From Paraburkholderia fungorum (GTDB taxonomy: Bacteria > Pseudomonadota > Gammaproteobacteria > Burkholderiales > Burkholderiaceae): a stretch of 64,000 bases of DNA. The first letter of the stretch is position 1. Each line of letters opens with the position of its first letter. The stretch spans positions 1-64,000 of the forward strand of contig NZ_MCAS01000037.1 of the NCBI RefSeq assembly GCF_003610895.1. The letters run 5' to 3'. Both the position numbers and the translations under genes were made by a program. Positions 53,078 through 62,515 of this stretch are shown here, in pieces. The notes beneath the pieces are model-generated. The model was not told where the DNA came from and did no database searches. It saw only the letters and a program-made list of their open reading frames with translations.

Positions 53078-54638
53078 CGAATGCCTCCATGCGATTCCGC
53101 GCCGTCAGTTCAAGCAGAATCCTCTCGTCCGGGAACCGGAACATGTCGAAAGGTTCGCTACTGCCGTTGCGGATGGACAGCGAGAAATCGTAACCGGGCA
53201 CCAGACTGCCCCGCGGGAAAATATAAAAATCGATTGGAGTTTCAAACGCGGAGTCCAACCTCAGTACGACGAGAAGGTCAGGCGACGCGTAGGTTGGCCA
53301 GCGAACTCGCCAGCGTGGGCCACGGCGGTCGTAATGAAGAATCGGACGAACGGTGAATCTGATGACCAGTTCATCGTCTACCCGAATGGTAGTTTCGTCC
53401 GCGGAAATTTCCACGCGATGGCCGAGAACCGTCAGGGCCGCGGTAATCTTTCCAATGCATTCCCGCTGGGCCGCTCGTGCAGCCCGATAGACTTCAGCGC
53501 CGCCCAACTGATGGCGTGGCTCGTATCCGACTAGTGCGTACGCGTTCTTGATGCAGCCGAATCGTACGGAATAAGTCTTTCCTGCTGGCAGTGTCTGGAC
53601 CTTGTCGATTTCCTTGGCGCTTACTACATCAGCGGAGCGTACGAAGTTGCTCAGTCTTTTCAGAATCTCGTCGTCACTGAGGTTCTGTGTCCGATTCGTC
53701 CGGATTCTCTCAGCAGCGTCGAACACCGCGCGGTCCACGAGTGGGGGAAATGCACCTTCTGAACGAGCCCACTCGGAAGGGGGATTCCTATGCCAGTTCG
53801 CATTGAGTTTCTTGGATGTCCTGGCGTAGACATTGGTCCCCGCATACTTTTCACCGCTCAGAATTCCGGTGATGTTCTGTGGATTCCACGGACGACCGTA
53901 AGCATTGCAGATTCCGAATGTGTTTAGCCGGTCCGCAATACGCCTGCACCCCACGCCCTGACAAACGTACCAATCGTAGATGCGGCGAACAAGCGCCACT
54001 TCGTGCTCGTCACCGGGCATCACGATAACTCTGTCTGTCTGGATGCTTTTGTGCTCCCGATGGTGCAGAGGACCTTTGACATTCCCATCGGAGTCGACCA
54101 GTACGCGTTGCAGGCCATATCCCGGAGCCGCACCTTGCCAGAAACCTCGCTCAGCAAGTTTGTATTGGCCCATGAAAACCTTGCGGGACAACTCACGACT
54201 GTATTCTCCGGCCATCGCGCGCTTGAGCGTTTTCATCAAGGTAGCCACAGCGCCGCCGTCGTACGAGAAGATTTCTGCGCAATACACAACCTGTACGCCG
54301 GCCTGCCGGCACAGGTATTCGTAGTGTGCACTCTCATCGGTGTCCTGAAAGCGGCCCCAACGGCTGACGTCGTACACAAGCACCAGGCTGAAGGCATGAG
54401 TAGGAGCCTGTGCATCCTGAAGTAGCTGAAGCAGAGCAGGCCTGCCTTTAAGTGTCACACCGCTTTTTCCTGAATCCTCGTAGGTGGCGATGATGGATAT
54501 TCCCTGTATTGCGGCGAACTCAGCGATGGCCAGCTTCTGGTTCTCGGTTGAGTACTGCTGGTAGTCCGTAGACATCCGCACATACTGCGCCGCGAGCCTG
54601 CCAGCAAGGGAGGTTAATAGTCCATCCGCTTGCGGCAT
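52971..54638 (-). CDS. Large serine recombinase (triad 1)
   Basis: A 555-residue serine recombinase. The catalytic Ser is S23 (QYVRMSTDYQQYS). The resolvase domain continues with ATYEDSGKSGVTLKGRPALL, VYDVSRWGRFQDTDE and FSYDGG. The recombinase domain holds GYGLQRVLVD and LNTFGICNAYGRPW. The C-terminal part has a distinctive region (FYIFPRGSLVPGYDF) shared with triad 2, in place of a usual coiled coil. The Met at 54638 is preferred over 54689. It is the first gene of a three-gene unit with ParB-like and RepB-like partners. It would catalyse site-specific integration and excision. Confidence 0.88.
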   Translation of the reverse strand: MPQADGLLTSLAGRLAAQYVRMSTDYQQYSTENQKLAIAEFAAIQGISIIATYEDSGKSGVTLKGRPALLQLLQDAQAPTHAFSLVLVYDVSRWGRFQDTDESAHYEYLCRQAGVQVVYCAEIFSYDGGAVATLMKTLKRAMAGEYSRELSRKVFMGQYKLAERGFWQGAAPGYGLQRVLVDSDGNVKGPLHHREHKSIQTDRVIVMPGDEHEVALVRRIYDWYVCQGVGCRRIADRLNTFGICNAYGRPWNPQNITGILSGEKYAGTNVYARTSKKLNANWHRNPPSEWARSEGAFPPLVDRAVFDAAERIRTNRTQNLSDDEILKRLSNFVRSADVVSAKEIDKVQTLPAGKTYSVRFGCIKNAYALVGYEPRHQLGGAEVYRAARAAQRECIGKITAALTVLGHRVEISADETTIRVDDELVIRFTVRPILHYDRRGPRWRVRWPTYASPDLLVVLRLDSAFETPIDFYIFPRGSLVPGYDFSLSIRNGSSEPFDMFRFPDERILLELTARNRMEAFDGSQSPHSNRRCQDSSDSSAQSPDPQQASEAGTYR

Positions 54639-54689
54639 TCCCGTCTCCCGTCTTGCGTGGTAATTAGTGATAGGCCTGTGGTGGCCCAA

Positions 54690-55074
54690 GTCAAGGAAGA
54701 TAAATGCCGGTGCTCCAACGTTGAGTTAGGGTCTCAACCGCAAGACCCACCAGTGCCCCATGAGAACGCTAAAAGAAAATTCGCGTGCCGGTCATGCCCC
54801 AATGCGCCTGTCGCGTATGTGGTTACAGACATGAAGTTGCACCTGGCTGGAAGGTTGGTAGCCTGCGACAGGAGAAAAGAACGAGAACGTGATTTCATAA
54901 TTCTGCACGTCAAACCCATGACATGCAGGTTGCGTTCCTTTGGCCGCACTGGTCGGCACCGGGCGAACAAGACTCGTTGTTCTTTGCCGCTGCACGAACC
55001 AGTCACCACCGGGGCGGCTGCCGCTGGCCATGACCGCTGTATCATCACCATGAGTCCACTGATTGCGTTAAAGC
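54690..55074. other. Spacer between triads, nothing convincing
   Basis: About 385 bases carrying weak overlapping frames on both strands. It is the promoter region of triad 1 and the place where its recombination site might lie. No long inverted repeat was noticed. Confidence 0.3.
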
Positions 55075-55437
55075 GTGACGAATCCCCTTAACCTTGACCT
55101 ACGGGCGCGAGCCGAACTACTGGCCTATCTCGTTTCGTCGCACCTACTGGCGAAGCAACTGACGGGTGACTGGCTTTCGCATGGCCACGTCGTGGAGTCC
55201 ACAATCTTGTGGTTAAACACTAACGGTGGTGGCGCTGACGTTATGCAGCGAGTCATGCTGTCGAGTCGCGCCCTGGAACTGGCCCGACAACTAGAGACGG
55301 CACCATTGCCCGTCTTTTCGCGGCAGATGGTTACCACGCTGTTTTGTGAGAACTTGAGGTTGGACTTCCGTTCGGAAACAGCGCGGAACATCTACCAGCA
55401 CTGCTTGACCTACCTTGTTGGTACGCGGTGGTCTTAA
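55075..55437 (+). CDS. Hypothetical protein between the triads
   Basis: A 120-residue soluble helical protein (LNLDLRARAELLAYLVSSHL ...), GTG start at 55075, not recognised. Its 3' end overlaps the convergent RepB-C gene by four bases. It could be a cargo or regulatory gene carried between the two triads. Confidence 0.45.
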   Translation: MTNPLNLDLRARAELLAYLVSSHLLAKQLTGDWLSHGHVVESTILWLNTNGGGADVMQRVMLSSRALELARQLETAPLPVFSRQMVTTLFCENLRLDFRSETARNIYQHCLTYLVGTRWS

Positions 55438-56057
55438 CGGGTCTGGATGCCTGCCGGTGGACGTCTACCTGATTTGCCTTTGCGCGATATTGCGGGGCTA
55501 GCAGCTGGGGAGTAAGGAAGCCGCATTGGGCGCCCTGCCTCGATTGCAAAGTCTGCCGTCTTCGCCAGGCGGTCGAGCACAATGGCGAACTCCTGGTGGT
55601 GCGAGTAGAGCCAGGCTGTAACCACTTCGTTCCGCATCCAGCCTCGCACGTAACTGGCTGCAAGTGCCAGGTGAAACAGGTCGTCGTAGTAGTGGGAGCG
55701 CAGCTCTGCCGCTTCGAGTTGTATCTGAACGAGCCCCTGTTCCATCCTGGCCAGTCGGCCTGCGCAATCCGGGTGTGACTGTCGGCCCCGCGCATCATCG
55801 GCCCTCTCACTTGATGGCGTCGCCGCCAGTAGGGCTCGAGCGAAATCTCCGCTGAGGTTGTCTACTGCGACCATCGTCCGGGCAGTTGCAACCTGGCGCG
55901 CCGGCGTCATCCTTGCGAGCGCTGCAACTGTCCGTTTCGGAAGCGTTTGCCTGACGACCAGGGCGAACGCTTCGGCACAAATCTCTGGCGGTCTCTCACA
56001 CTCGGCTTGGGCCGCGTTTGTGCGGTGTATGAACCTAGCAGGTCGGGCTTGCGTCAT
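55434..56057 (-). CDS. RepB C-terminal-domain-only protein (triad 2)
   Basis: A 207-residue protein homologous to the C-terminal half of the 51204 protein: DNLSGDFARALLAATPSSER and LFHLALAASYVRGWMRNEVV match the corresponding segments there. The ParB/Srx N-terminal part is missing. The frame is intact, starting at the base where the preceding gene stops. A reduced protein could keep protein-protein contacts but should lack DNA or CTP binding. Confidence 0.6.
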   Translation of the reverse strand: MTQARPARFIHRTNAAQAECERPPEICAEAFALVVRQTLPKRTVAALARMTPARQVATARTMVAVDNLSGDFARALLAATPSSERADDARGRQSHPDCAGRLARMEQGLVQIQLEAAELRSHYYDDLFHLALAASYVRGWMRNEVVTAWLYSHHQEFAIVLDRLAKTADFAIEAGRPMRLPYSPAASPAISRKGKSGRRPPAGIQTR

Positions 56058-56395
56058 CAGCGTCGCTCCATGAGCCTTTGACGAAGGAGCTTCGGCATCG
56101 AGGTAAACCCCTCGTCGCGTAACAGCGCAACGAAGGCCGGGTCCGACAGCAGCTCCAGCAGGACCTTTGTCGTCAGAGCTATCTCGCCGTGCGTGGCCTG
56201 CATATGTCTGATGACAGTCCGCTGCCGCGCACGTTCCAGCTTGAGAACGTCTTTGGCCTTTTCCTCTGGTGTCGTTTTTCTGCCGGCACGACGACGTTCA
56301 AGTTGGAGCTCTGCTGGCTTTGATTCACCGTTCTCCCCGTGCGGGTTTGGATTAATTCCAGAGGAGGTGGTGCCTGGTCGAAGTGGGCGCATCAA
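56057..56395 (-). CDS. ParB C-terminal-domain-only protein (triad 2)
   Basis: A 112-residue protein matching only the C-terminal domain of the ParB-like protein of triad 1 (LLELLSDPAFVALLRDEGFT, SMPKLLRQRLMERR; compare FIGLLEREGLATLPRVLDQR). Boxes I and II and the HTH are absent. It overlaps the recombinase stop by four bases (ATGA), so it is translated with the recombinase. Coupling is maintained although the DNA-binding parts are gone. Confidence 0.6.
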   Translation of the reverse strand: MMRPLRPGTTSSGINPNPHGENGESKPAELQLERRRAGRKTTPEEKAKDVLKLERARQRTVIRHMQATHGEIALTTKVLLELLSDPAFVALLRDEGFTSMPKLLRQRLMERR

Positions 56396-57981
56396 GAGAA
56401 TCTCCCACAGGATGTCGTGCTCACCAATACTTCAAGGGGGACGCTCTCAACGAGGTCAAGCAAGGGTGTCAGATTCGGATGCACATAGGCTTTGAAATGT
56501 GCCTGGCCGTGCCGGTGGACTACCGTGTATGCCCCGGGAGCGAGACTTCCACGCGGGAAGATGTGGAAGTCGAGCAGTTCCGAACTCGCGCGCTCTATTC
56601 GGCCGTATATAAGAAAATCTATAGGGAAGCAATCAGGCCAGCGCGCGACCCAGTAAGGCATGTGACCGCCAATAAGCCAAGGGCTGCGAACAGCAAGCTT
56701 CAATCTCAACGAGCCGTCGATACACATCGCATCCGTGTGCTTTTCATATCGCACCTCGTGGCCCAGACTTTGCAAAACATCGATGGTTACATCAGCGACC
56801 CGCTTTTCCATGCGGCGCTCGACAGAGCGGTTTTCCGAGCGGGCGGGGTCCAGATTCGGCGCATAGCCTATTGCCCTGTATGCATCGTTCAGGCTTCCAA
56901 ACTCATGCATTACCTGCTCGACGGACGGCGCGCTACGGTAATGCCTTAGCATCGCCTGGCTGAGTTTGCCGGCTCGTTTGATGACTTTGCGCAGACCGTC
57001 GGCAATCTCGTCTCTCGTGGGCCTACGCCGGGCTCGTTCCATTTTCTGCTGAACGGCGGTGAAGACGCGTTTGTCGACCACAGCCTCGAACGCGCCTGGA
57101 ACGCGAATCCAGTCCTGCTCTGGAACCCGCTTCCATGGGCTGGCCAATTTTGAAGTGGTCCGGCTGTAGACGTTGGTGCCAATGTACGCTTCGTTGCGGA
57201 GGATGCTCAGGATGTTTTGGCCTTGCCACGGTCGCCCGAAGCCATTAGCAATCCCGAAGTCATTGAGACGCCGCGCTATTGCGGTCGCGGAAATTGGCTG
57301 CGTTGCGTACCACTCGAAGACTTTTCTAACTAACGCTGCTTCGCCTCCGGGCGCTGGCGCGATGATGACACGGTCAGTTTGAACACTCTTGTATTCGTAC
57401 CTGTCGAGGGAGTGCCGAATGTGACGGTCTGAGTCGAGAAGGACGCGGTGTAATCCGTAGCCGGGAGGACCGCCCGTATGAAAACCGCGCTCAACATTGA
57501 GGCAGTGCCCCAGGAAAACCTTGCGGGACATCTCGCGACTGAACTCTGCGGCCATCGCCCGCTTCAGCGCCTTTAGAACCGACGTCGCCGGGCTTGCGTC
57601 GTTCTCGAAAGGTTCGGCAACATATACAACATCGACCCCCGCACGCCGGCAGGAATATTCATAGAATGCGGCTTCGTCAACGTCCTGAAATCTTCCCCAC
57701 CGGCTGACGTCGTACACTAGCACCGTGGTGAATTTGCGCTTCGGGCTACCAACGTCCAATAGCAACTGAATGAGCGCCGGACGCTCTCGCAATGTCAAGC
57801 CACTTATGCCGGCGTCTTCGTACACACTGACAATGCGGATGTGATGGGCAAGCGCATAGGCTGCAATAGCCTGTCTCTGGAACACGGGGGAATATTCCTG
57901 ATGGTCCGTCGACATGCGGATGTACTGCGCGGCACGGACAGGCACAGATGGACTTGCTCGTCGACTCCGTCCGGAAGGCAT
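56392..57981 (-). CDS. Large serine recombinase (triad 2)
   Basis: A 529-residue serine recombinase, clearly paralogous to the one at 52971. The catalytic Ser is S24 (QYIRMSTDHQEYS), with EDAGISGLTLRERPALIQLL, VYDVSRWGRFQDVDE and GYGLHRVLLD following. The C-terminal DFHIFPRGSLAPGAY matches the signature in triad 1. The gene is complete. First gene of triad 2, whose partners are shortened. Divergence between the two recombinases suggests separate arrivals rather than a recent duplication. Confidence 0.88.
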   Translation of the reverse strand: MPSGRSRRASPSVPVRAAQYIRMSTDHQEYSPVFQRQAIAAYALAHHIRIVSVYEDAGISGLTLRERPALIQLLLDVGSPKRKFTTVLVYDVSRWGRFQDVDEAAFYEYSCRRAGVDVVYVAEPFENDASPATSVLKALKRAMAAEFSREMSRKVFLGHCLNVERGFHTGGPPGYGLHRVLLDSDRHIRHSLDRYEYKSVQTDRVIIAPAPGGEAALVRKVFEWYATQPISATAIARRLNDFGIANGFGRPWQGQNILSILRNEAYIGTNVYSRTTSKLASPWKRVPEQDWIRVPGAFEAVVDKRVFTAVQQKMERARRRPTRDEIADGLRKVIKRAGKLSQAMLRHYRSAPSVEQVMHEFGSLNDAYRAIGYAPNLDPARSENRSVERRMEKRVADVTIDVLQSLGHEVRYEKHTDAMCIDGSLRLKLAVRSPWLIGGHMPYWVARWPDCFPIDFLIYGRIERASSELLDFHIFPRGSLAPGAYTVVHRHGQAHFKAYVHPNLTPLLDLVESVPLEVLVSTTSCGRFS

Positions 57982-58326
57982 TTGACATGTCCGGTTGCAG
58001 CACAGGTCAGTGATAGTGTTTTTGCGGAGGAAGTCAAGGAGAGTCGTGTCGCGGAGTCACGAGACCGAAGCTGCAGGGAAGCAGTTGTGCCGGCAGCAAG
58101 TCGTTAGACCGAACCTATGTTGCGCGCGAGCGTGAGGATGGGGAAGTTGGCTTTTCGCAGCTCTGCGAATCATCGCCGCGAACATCGTTCGGCACAGGTC
58201 GAGCAGGTGTTGTCAGGTTACACAGTCTGGACGGACACGTCCGTCGCAGGTCGCAGACTTGTTTTAGACGTGTTATCAATCAGTAGCGAGTGGTCTACTT
58301 CTGCACCAGGAATCTAGGTTGAAACA
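57982..58326. other. Intergenic region between recombinase and ApeA-like gene
   Basis: Upstream region shared by the leftward recombinase and the rightward ApeA-like gene. It must hold both promoters. Short frames here have no support. Confidence 0.3.
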
Positions 58327-59658
58327 ATGAAAACGACTGGTTCATACCCCGAAGAACAAACACATACTGGGACGTTCCACCTCGAAGAAAGTGGGGAGAG
58401 TCACGAGGGCGTTCTGTCATTTGGCGGTGGCCACTGGGCACGCTTGAACTTCAAGAACGGGGCTCCGCGCATTCTGTCCGAGGGCGAACGAATTGAGCAA
58501 ATCATCTTGCACACAGAGACTGGGCAGAGTTACACGCTCTGTAAATGCCAATTGTCTGGGTCTGTACTATACGCAGATTATGTATTCGAGGCTGACATAG
58601 GCACGCCGGAATTCGACCAGATTACGGTCCGATTTCATGAAATCTCGGAGTGGTTCTTACGTTGGCAACGCATCAACGGGAGCGTCGGTGACCAGCTCAC
58701 TTGGACGAATATCTCAAAACCGATTTCAGTATCAGTGGTGACGGACGACGAGCGCTTCACTCTAACGAGCGCATATCGGGGAAGCATTCGGACATCAGGC
58801 GAGAAACGTGAGATTCACGAGCACGTCGACTTCAGCTTCGCGACGGGAGGCAAAAAGTTTTGTCTCCAAGACCTGAAAAGTAAGACGCATGAGCTTTCTT
58901 GTCTTCTTTCCATTCTTGTCGCGTACCCGACGACTATCAGCCATGTTCGCATCCCATATGGGGATGGACATCAATGCAAGGTGCATTTTGTGACATCCGC
59001 GCGTCCTGAAAGGAACTTAGAGGACTCTGGATTCTGGACGAATTTCTTCATCCAGAAGTCACAACTCGATGACCGTTGGCAAACCATTTTTGACCATTAT
59101 TACCGGTCGCAATATCGGAAAGTCTGTTGGGTTCGCGTGGCTGGAATGCAGCAGTATGAGGGCTTCTGGGAGTATGAGGCGCTCGGGTATGTCACTCTTC
59201 TCGACAAATACGTTTCAATTCGTTCGAAAGGCGCTACGAAGCCTGCCCCAGTGCCTCCTGCTGCGACGAAACTCGCGGAATTCCGGCTCTTGGCAGGTAA
59301 GTCTATGCCCTCGGTCGACGAGGTCCAACTCGACAAGCTGGTCGAACTAGCCAGCCGTGCTTTCGCCAGTACACCATTCGCCTTCGCCGAGAAGTACGAG
59401 CTCGCCATAAAGGAAACAGACTCCGACGTCGTGAAAATCATTGCACTGTCAGCCACCGATTTTCATCAAATCAAGAAAATTCGTGACGCAATCGCCCACG
59501 GCGACGACCCCGGGTTGAAAGAGGGAGACTATACAAAGGTTAGCGACATCGTTGCGAAAATCAAACTGCTTCTGACTTATTGGGCTCTACTGGACTTTGG
59601 CCTGACTACGACGGACTTCCTTCAATACCTAAAGCCACACACAGTAGGCTGCGTTTAG
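58327..59658 (+). CDS. ApeA-like anti-phage HEPN protein
   Basis: A 443-residue protein with the layout of ApeA defence proteins. The beta-rich N-terminal domain includes TGTFHLEESGESHEGVLSFG, then ITVRFHEISEWFLRWQR. The C-terminal HEPN domain carries the RNase motif R386-x4-H391 (KKIRDAIAHGDDPG). HEPN enzymes of this group cleave RNA on phage infection and cause abortive arrest. It stands alone with its own promoter region, next to mobile-element genes. The assignment rests on layout and the R-x4-H motif, so activity is inferred. Confidence 0.7.
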   Translation: MKTTGSYPEEQTHTGTFHLEESGESHEGVLSFGGGHWARLNFKNGAPRILSEGERIEQIILHTETGQSYTLCKCQLSGSVLYADYVFEADIGTPEFDQITVRFHEISEWFLRWQRINGSVGDQLTWTNISKPISVSVVTDDERFTLTSAYRGSIRTSGEKREIHEHVDFSFATGGKKFCLQDLKSKTHELSCLLSILVAYPTTISHVRIPYGDGHQCKVHFVTSARPERNLEDSGFWTNFFIQKSQLDDRWQTIFDHYYRSQYRKVCWVRVAGMQQYEGFWEYEALGYVTLLDKYVSIRSKGATKPAPVPPAATKLAEFRLLAGKSMPSVDEVQLDKLVELASRAFASTPFAFAEKYELAIKETDSDVVKIIALSATDFHQIKKIRDAIAHGDDPGLKEGDYTKVSDIVAKIKLLLTYWALLDFGLTTTDFLQYLKPHTVGCV

Positions 59659-59681
59659 CCGCACGACTAGACGACGTTCAT

Positions 59682-60008
59682 TTGGCACGCGTCACCGGGA
59701 CCGCAAAGTTCTTCGAAGTCACCCGAGAAAATCTGGATGAACTTAAGCAAACGAAAAGCGGTCGCGTATTCGGCTGCTTTATACGCGAAGACGACGGTTG
59801 GTGTAGATATTCTGAGCAGTACACAAAGACGTATAAGGCTTGGCAGGAAGCGCCAGGCCGCACCGTGCGGGTTGAAAGCGCGCAAGCGATTTTCGGGATT
59901 GACGACGATGGGGCGAGAGTTGTCGCGCATGCATACTTTGAAAACGAGGGGGACCTGCTGGAGATTCACCACATGTGGCTGATAGACCGCGCAGCGATTG
60001 TCGAGTAG
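59682..60008 (+). CDS. Hypothetical protein downstream of the ApeA-like gene
   Basis: A frame of about 109 residues starting at TTG 59682 (LARVTGTAKFFEVTRENLDE ...). A longer frame opens at 59580 inside the ApeA-like gene. The end, EGDLLEIHHMWLIDRAAIVE, looks like an alpha-beta domain. It is probably cotranscribed with the upstream gene. The start is uncertain and the protein is not recognised. Confidence 0.4.
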   Translation: MARVTGTAKFFEVTRENLDELKQTKSGRVFGCFIREDDGWCRYSEQYTKTYKAWQEAPGRTVRVESAQAIFGIDDDGARVVAHAYFENEGDLLEIHHMWLIDRAAIVE

Positions 60009-60178
60009 CGGATGGCTCATAGGCGCTTCATAGTCCGGCCAACTCTTCGCAGGCACGCAACGGGTGAAACAGGGCTGAGCGGGTGTCCAGTAGTAAAATC
60101 GTCGAATGATAATGAGAACCTCGCGGACATAGACGCTGAAGAGAGCAACAGACCCGCGGGCTTATAGGGCTTTATGAA

Positions 60179-61009
60179 GTGAACAAGAAACTTGCCGGTA
60201 TATCCATGGCCGTAGCGGTGCTCGCCGCATGCAGCAGCGTTGGACCGGGGTTCGCCAACCATCCCGCTGACTGTGCGATAGGTATCGCATGGGCGGACTG
60301 CTTGCCGGGGACAAGGGGATATGCGAACGGGGGCGGTAACCTGCACCGCAAAGAAGCGGCAGACTCCGCGAAGGCTCAAAACGACGCAATATCTGCGCAG
60401 TTCGAGGCCGTGCACAAGCAGTGTGAAGCCGATATGGCCGTGCATGACTTGGACCCTCTGCGCGACAAAATCCAATTTGAGCGCAAGTTCGACTCCCCGC
60501 CGCCGTTCCAGTATGCGTCGCTCGACTCGTTTCCCACTGCAGCTGACCGCCCTTTGATTGCGAAATGAGCGACGCTCCGTGACGCCTGCATGGAGCGCGA
60601 GCGTGCTGTCAATCCGATGGCACCGAATGCAACCCCGCTCGATGAGTCGTTCATCAAACAGGAGATGGCTTTCGGCCTCGAGGCCGAAGCGAAAGTCAGT
60701 GAGCTTGTGGTCAGCCTCTATCAGCAGAAGCTCACATATGGGGAATTCGCGCAGCGCCGGTATGCGATTGGCAAAGAGGCAGTCACTGCGGGTCGGCAGT
60801 ATCAGGAGGCACGAATGTTACAGGACCAGGCGCGTCAGTTACAGGCTCAGCAGCTTGCCAACCAGCAGTTCGCCAACAGCATCAATGCTTGGGCGAACTA
60901 TATGCAGGCGGTAAACGCTCGGCAACCACAGACAGTTCATTTGACGAGCCCGAGCGTCCACTGTACGTCGACGAGTTTGGGTAACACAGTCAATACGAAC
61001 TGCAACTAG
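60179..61009 (+). pseudogene. Lipoprotein gene interrupted by one in-frame TGA
   Basis: The first frame (60179-60568, GTG start) has lipobox LAAC (AVAVLAACSSVGPG). The second part (to 61009) is in the same frame. The stop TGA at 60566-60568 is followed by codons ATLRDACMERERAVNPMAPN, so the protein was one of about 276 residues. The ATG at 60590 could restart translation. The C-terminal half is a coiled-coil-rich region (ARMLQDQARQLQAQQLANQQ). Either a nonsense mutation or, less likely, readthrough. Function unknown. Confidence 0.6.
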
Positions 61010-61052
61010 ACGGCTCTCTTTGCGTGCACCTTCGCTAGCTGAGAGACAAACT

Positions 61053-62063
61053 ATGCCCAAACGTTCCGATACCCTTAATACAACCATCCTCGCGCTGGAG
61101 TTGCTACGACGCGTTCCGAGAAATCGGAAAATTACGGCCTCGGAACTCCATGAACAGCTTCTGCACGCCGGGCATGACCGGGACCTGCGAACCATCCAAC
61201 GCCAGTTGGAGGTGCTCTGCGAGCATTTCGACATTGAATGCGATGACCGGAGCAAGCCTTACGGATATTGTTGGAAGGCCCAATCGGGCGGCCTGTCCCT
61301 GCCCGTGCTCAGTGAGCAGGAATCGTTGTTACTGCTGTTGGCAGAAGAGCATCTGAATCATCTGCTGCCCGCTGGCGTCATGAAATCCATGGATGGTTTT
61401 TTCGAGCAGGCCAGAAGGAACTTCGGCCCCGCCGCTGCAGAAAAACCCAGTCAGCAATGGTTGAAGAAGGTTCGCGTCGTCAGCCCGACGCAGCCAACCC
61501 TGCCGCCAAAAATCGCAGACGGCGTGTTCGATGCCGTAAGCAATGCGCTCTACGCCAATCTCTGGCTCGAGGTTGAGTATCGGAATGCAGCGGGCAAGTC
61601 GAGGTCCGCTGAAGTGATGCCACTTGGCCTGGCGCAACAAAGCGTCCGGCTTTACCTCGTGTGTCGCTACAAGGGGTACGCTGACGAACGCATTTTGGCT
61701 TTGCATCGCATCATCGCGGCCAACGTCACCACACGCACTTTCGAACGGCCGACTGAGTTCAACCTGGAGCAGTACGAGGCTGACGGCAAGTTTGGGTTCG
61801 GCAGCGGGAAGCGAGTTCGTTTGAGTTTCTGCATCGACCCGGAGACCGGCCTTCAACTGCTTGAGTCGCCCCTGACGACTGACCAAACAGTCGTTGCCTT
61901 TGCCGACAGGCTGGAAGTGACCGCCGTCGTCGTGGAGACGGTGCAGCTGCATCGCTGGCTACTTGGCTTTGGCAACAAAGTCTGGGGTGTCGCGCTCGAG
62001 GACGTTGGCGGAGATGATGCCGAAGGGGGGGAGCCGGACGCGCTGCGACACATTTTGTCGTAG
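61053..62063 (+). CDS. WYL-domain transcriptional regulator (defence-associated type)
   Basis: A 336-residue regulator: N-terminal winged helix (LNTTILALELLRRVPRNRKI, DLRTIQRQLEVLCEHFDIEC) with RSKPYGYCW, then the WYL domain (VEYRNAAGKSRSAEVMPLGL, LYLVCRYKGYADERILALHR), followed by a C-terminal extension. This CapW/BrxR-like type controls defence systems in many bacteria. The start is MPKRSDTL at 61053. It is close to the ApeA-like gene but separated from it by other genes, so its target is uncertain. Confidence 0.8.
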   Translation: MPKRSDTLNTTILALELLRRVPRNRKITASELHEQLLHAGHDRDLRTIQRQLEVLCEHFDIECDDRSKPYGYCWKAQSGGLSLPVLSEQESLLLLLAEEHLNHLLPAGVMKSMDGFFEQARRNFGPAAAEKPSQQWLKKVRVVSPTQPTLPPKIADGVFDAVSNALYANLWLEVEYRNAAGKSRSAEVMPLGLAQQSVRLYLVCRYKGYADERILALHRIIAANVTTRTFERPTEFNLEQYEADGKFGFGSGKRVRLSFCIDPETGLQLLESPLTTDQTVVAFADRLEVTAVVVETVQLHRWLLGFGNKVWGVALEDVGGDDAEGGEPDALRHILS

Positions 62064-62140
62064 CGCTGACTATTATGCCCCGTGGGTAGTCACTGCTGAA
62101 TCGCAGTGAGCAGTTCCAAGTCCCGATAACAGGGGAGGCT

Positions 62141-62437
62141 ATGGGTAAGCTGATTGTTTTCCTGATTCTTGGATTCATGGCGTATGCAGTGCTGAAGCAG
62201 CTGTTAAGGGTTGTGCACTTCTTCGAGCCGAGCCAGCAACAGCAGACGCGCTCGCCTGAGCCGGGAACGGTGAGCGTGGCAACACCGGATGTCGTGCCGG
62301 CAAAGGTAGAAGGTGGTCTGGACTGGGCCGAAGAAATTAAGCGCACATACGACCTTTTTAAAACTGGTGCCCTCACAGAAGAAGAGTTTGAGCAGGTAAA
62401 GGTTCAATTGCTCGCAAGGGTGGGCGCTGAGGACTAA
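62141..62437 (+). CDS. Membrane-anchored SHOCT-domain protein
   Basis: A 98-residue protein: one N-terminal transmembrane helix (LIVFLILGFMAYAVLKQLL), a disordered linker, then a SHOCT motif at the C-terminus (IKRTYDLFKTGALTEEEFEQ, VKVQLLAR). AGGGGAGG precedes the ATG. SHOCT domains mediate oligomerisation. It is followed by the SMI1-like gene. Confidence 0.75.
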   Translation: MGKLIVFLILGFMAYAVLKQLLRVVHFFEPSQQQQTRSPEPGTVSVATPDVVPAKVEGGLDWAEEIKRTYDLFKTGALTEEEFEQVKVQLLARVGAED

Positions 62438-62515
62438 GGCAGAGGCGTAGGGAGGGCCTCAAGTAGTCTGTGCAATTGTCGATATTCAGTACATATTCTC
62501 GAGGTAGAAAAGCTG

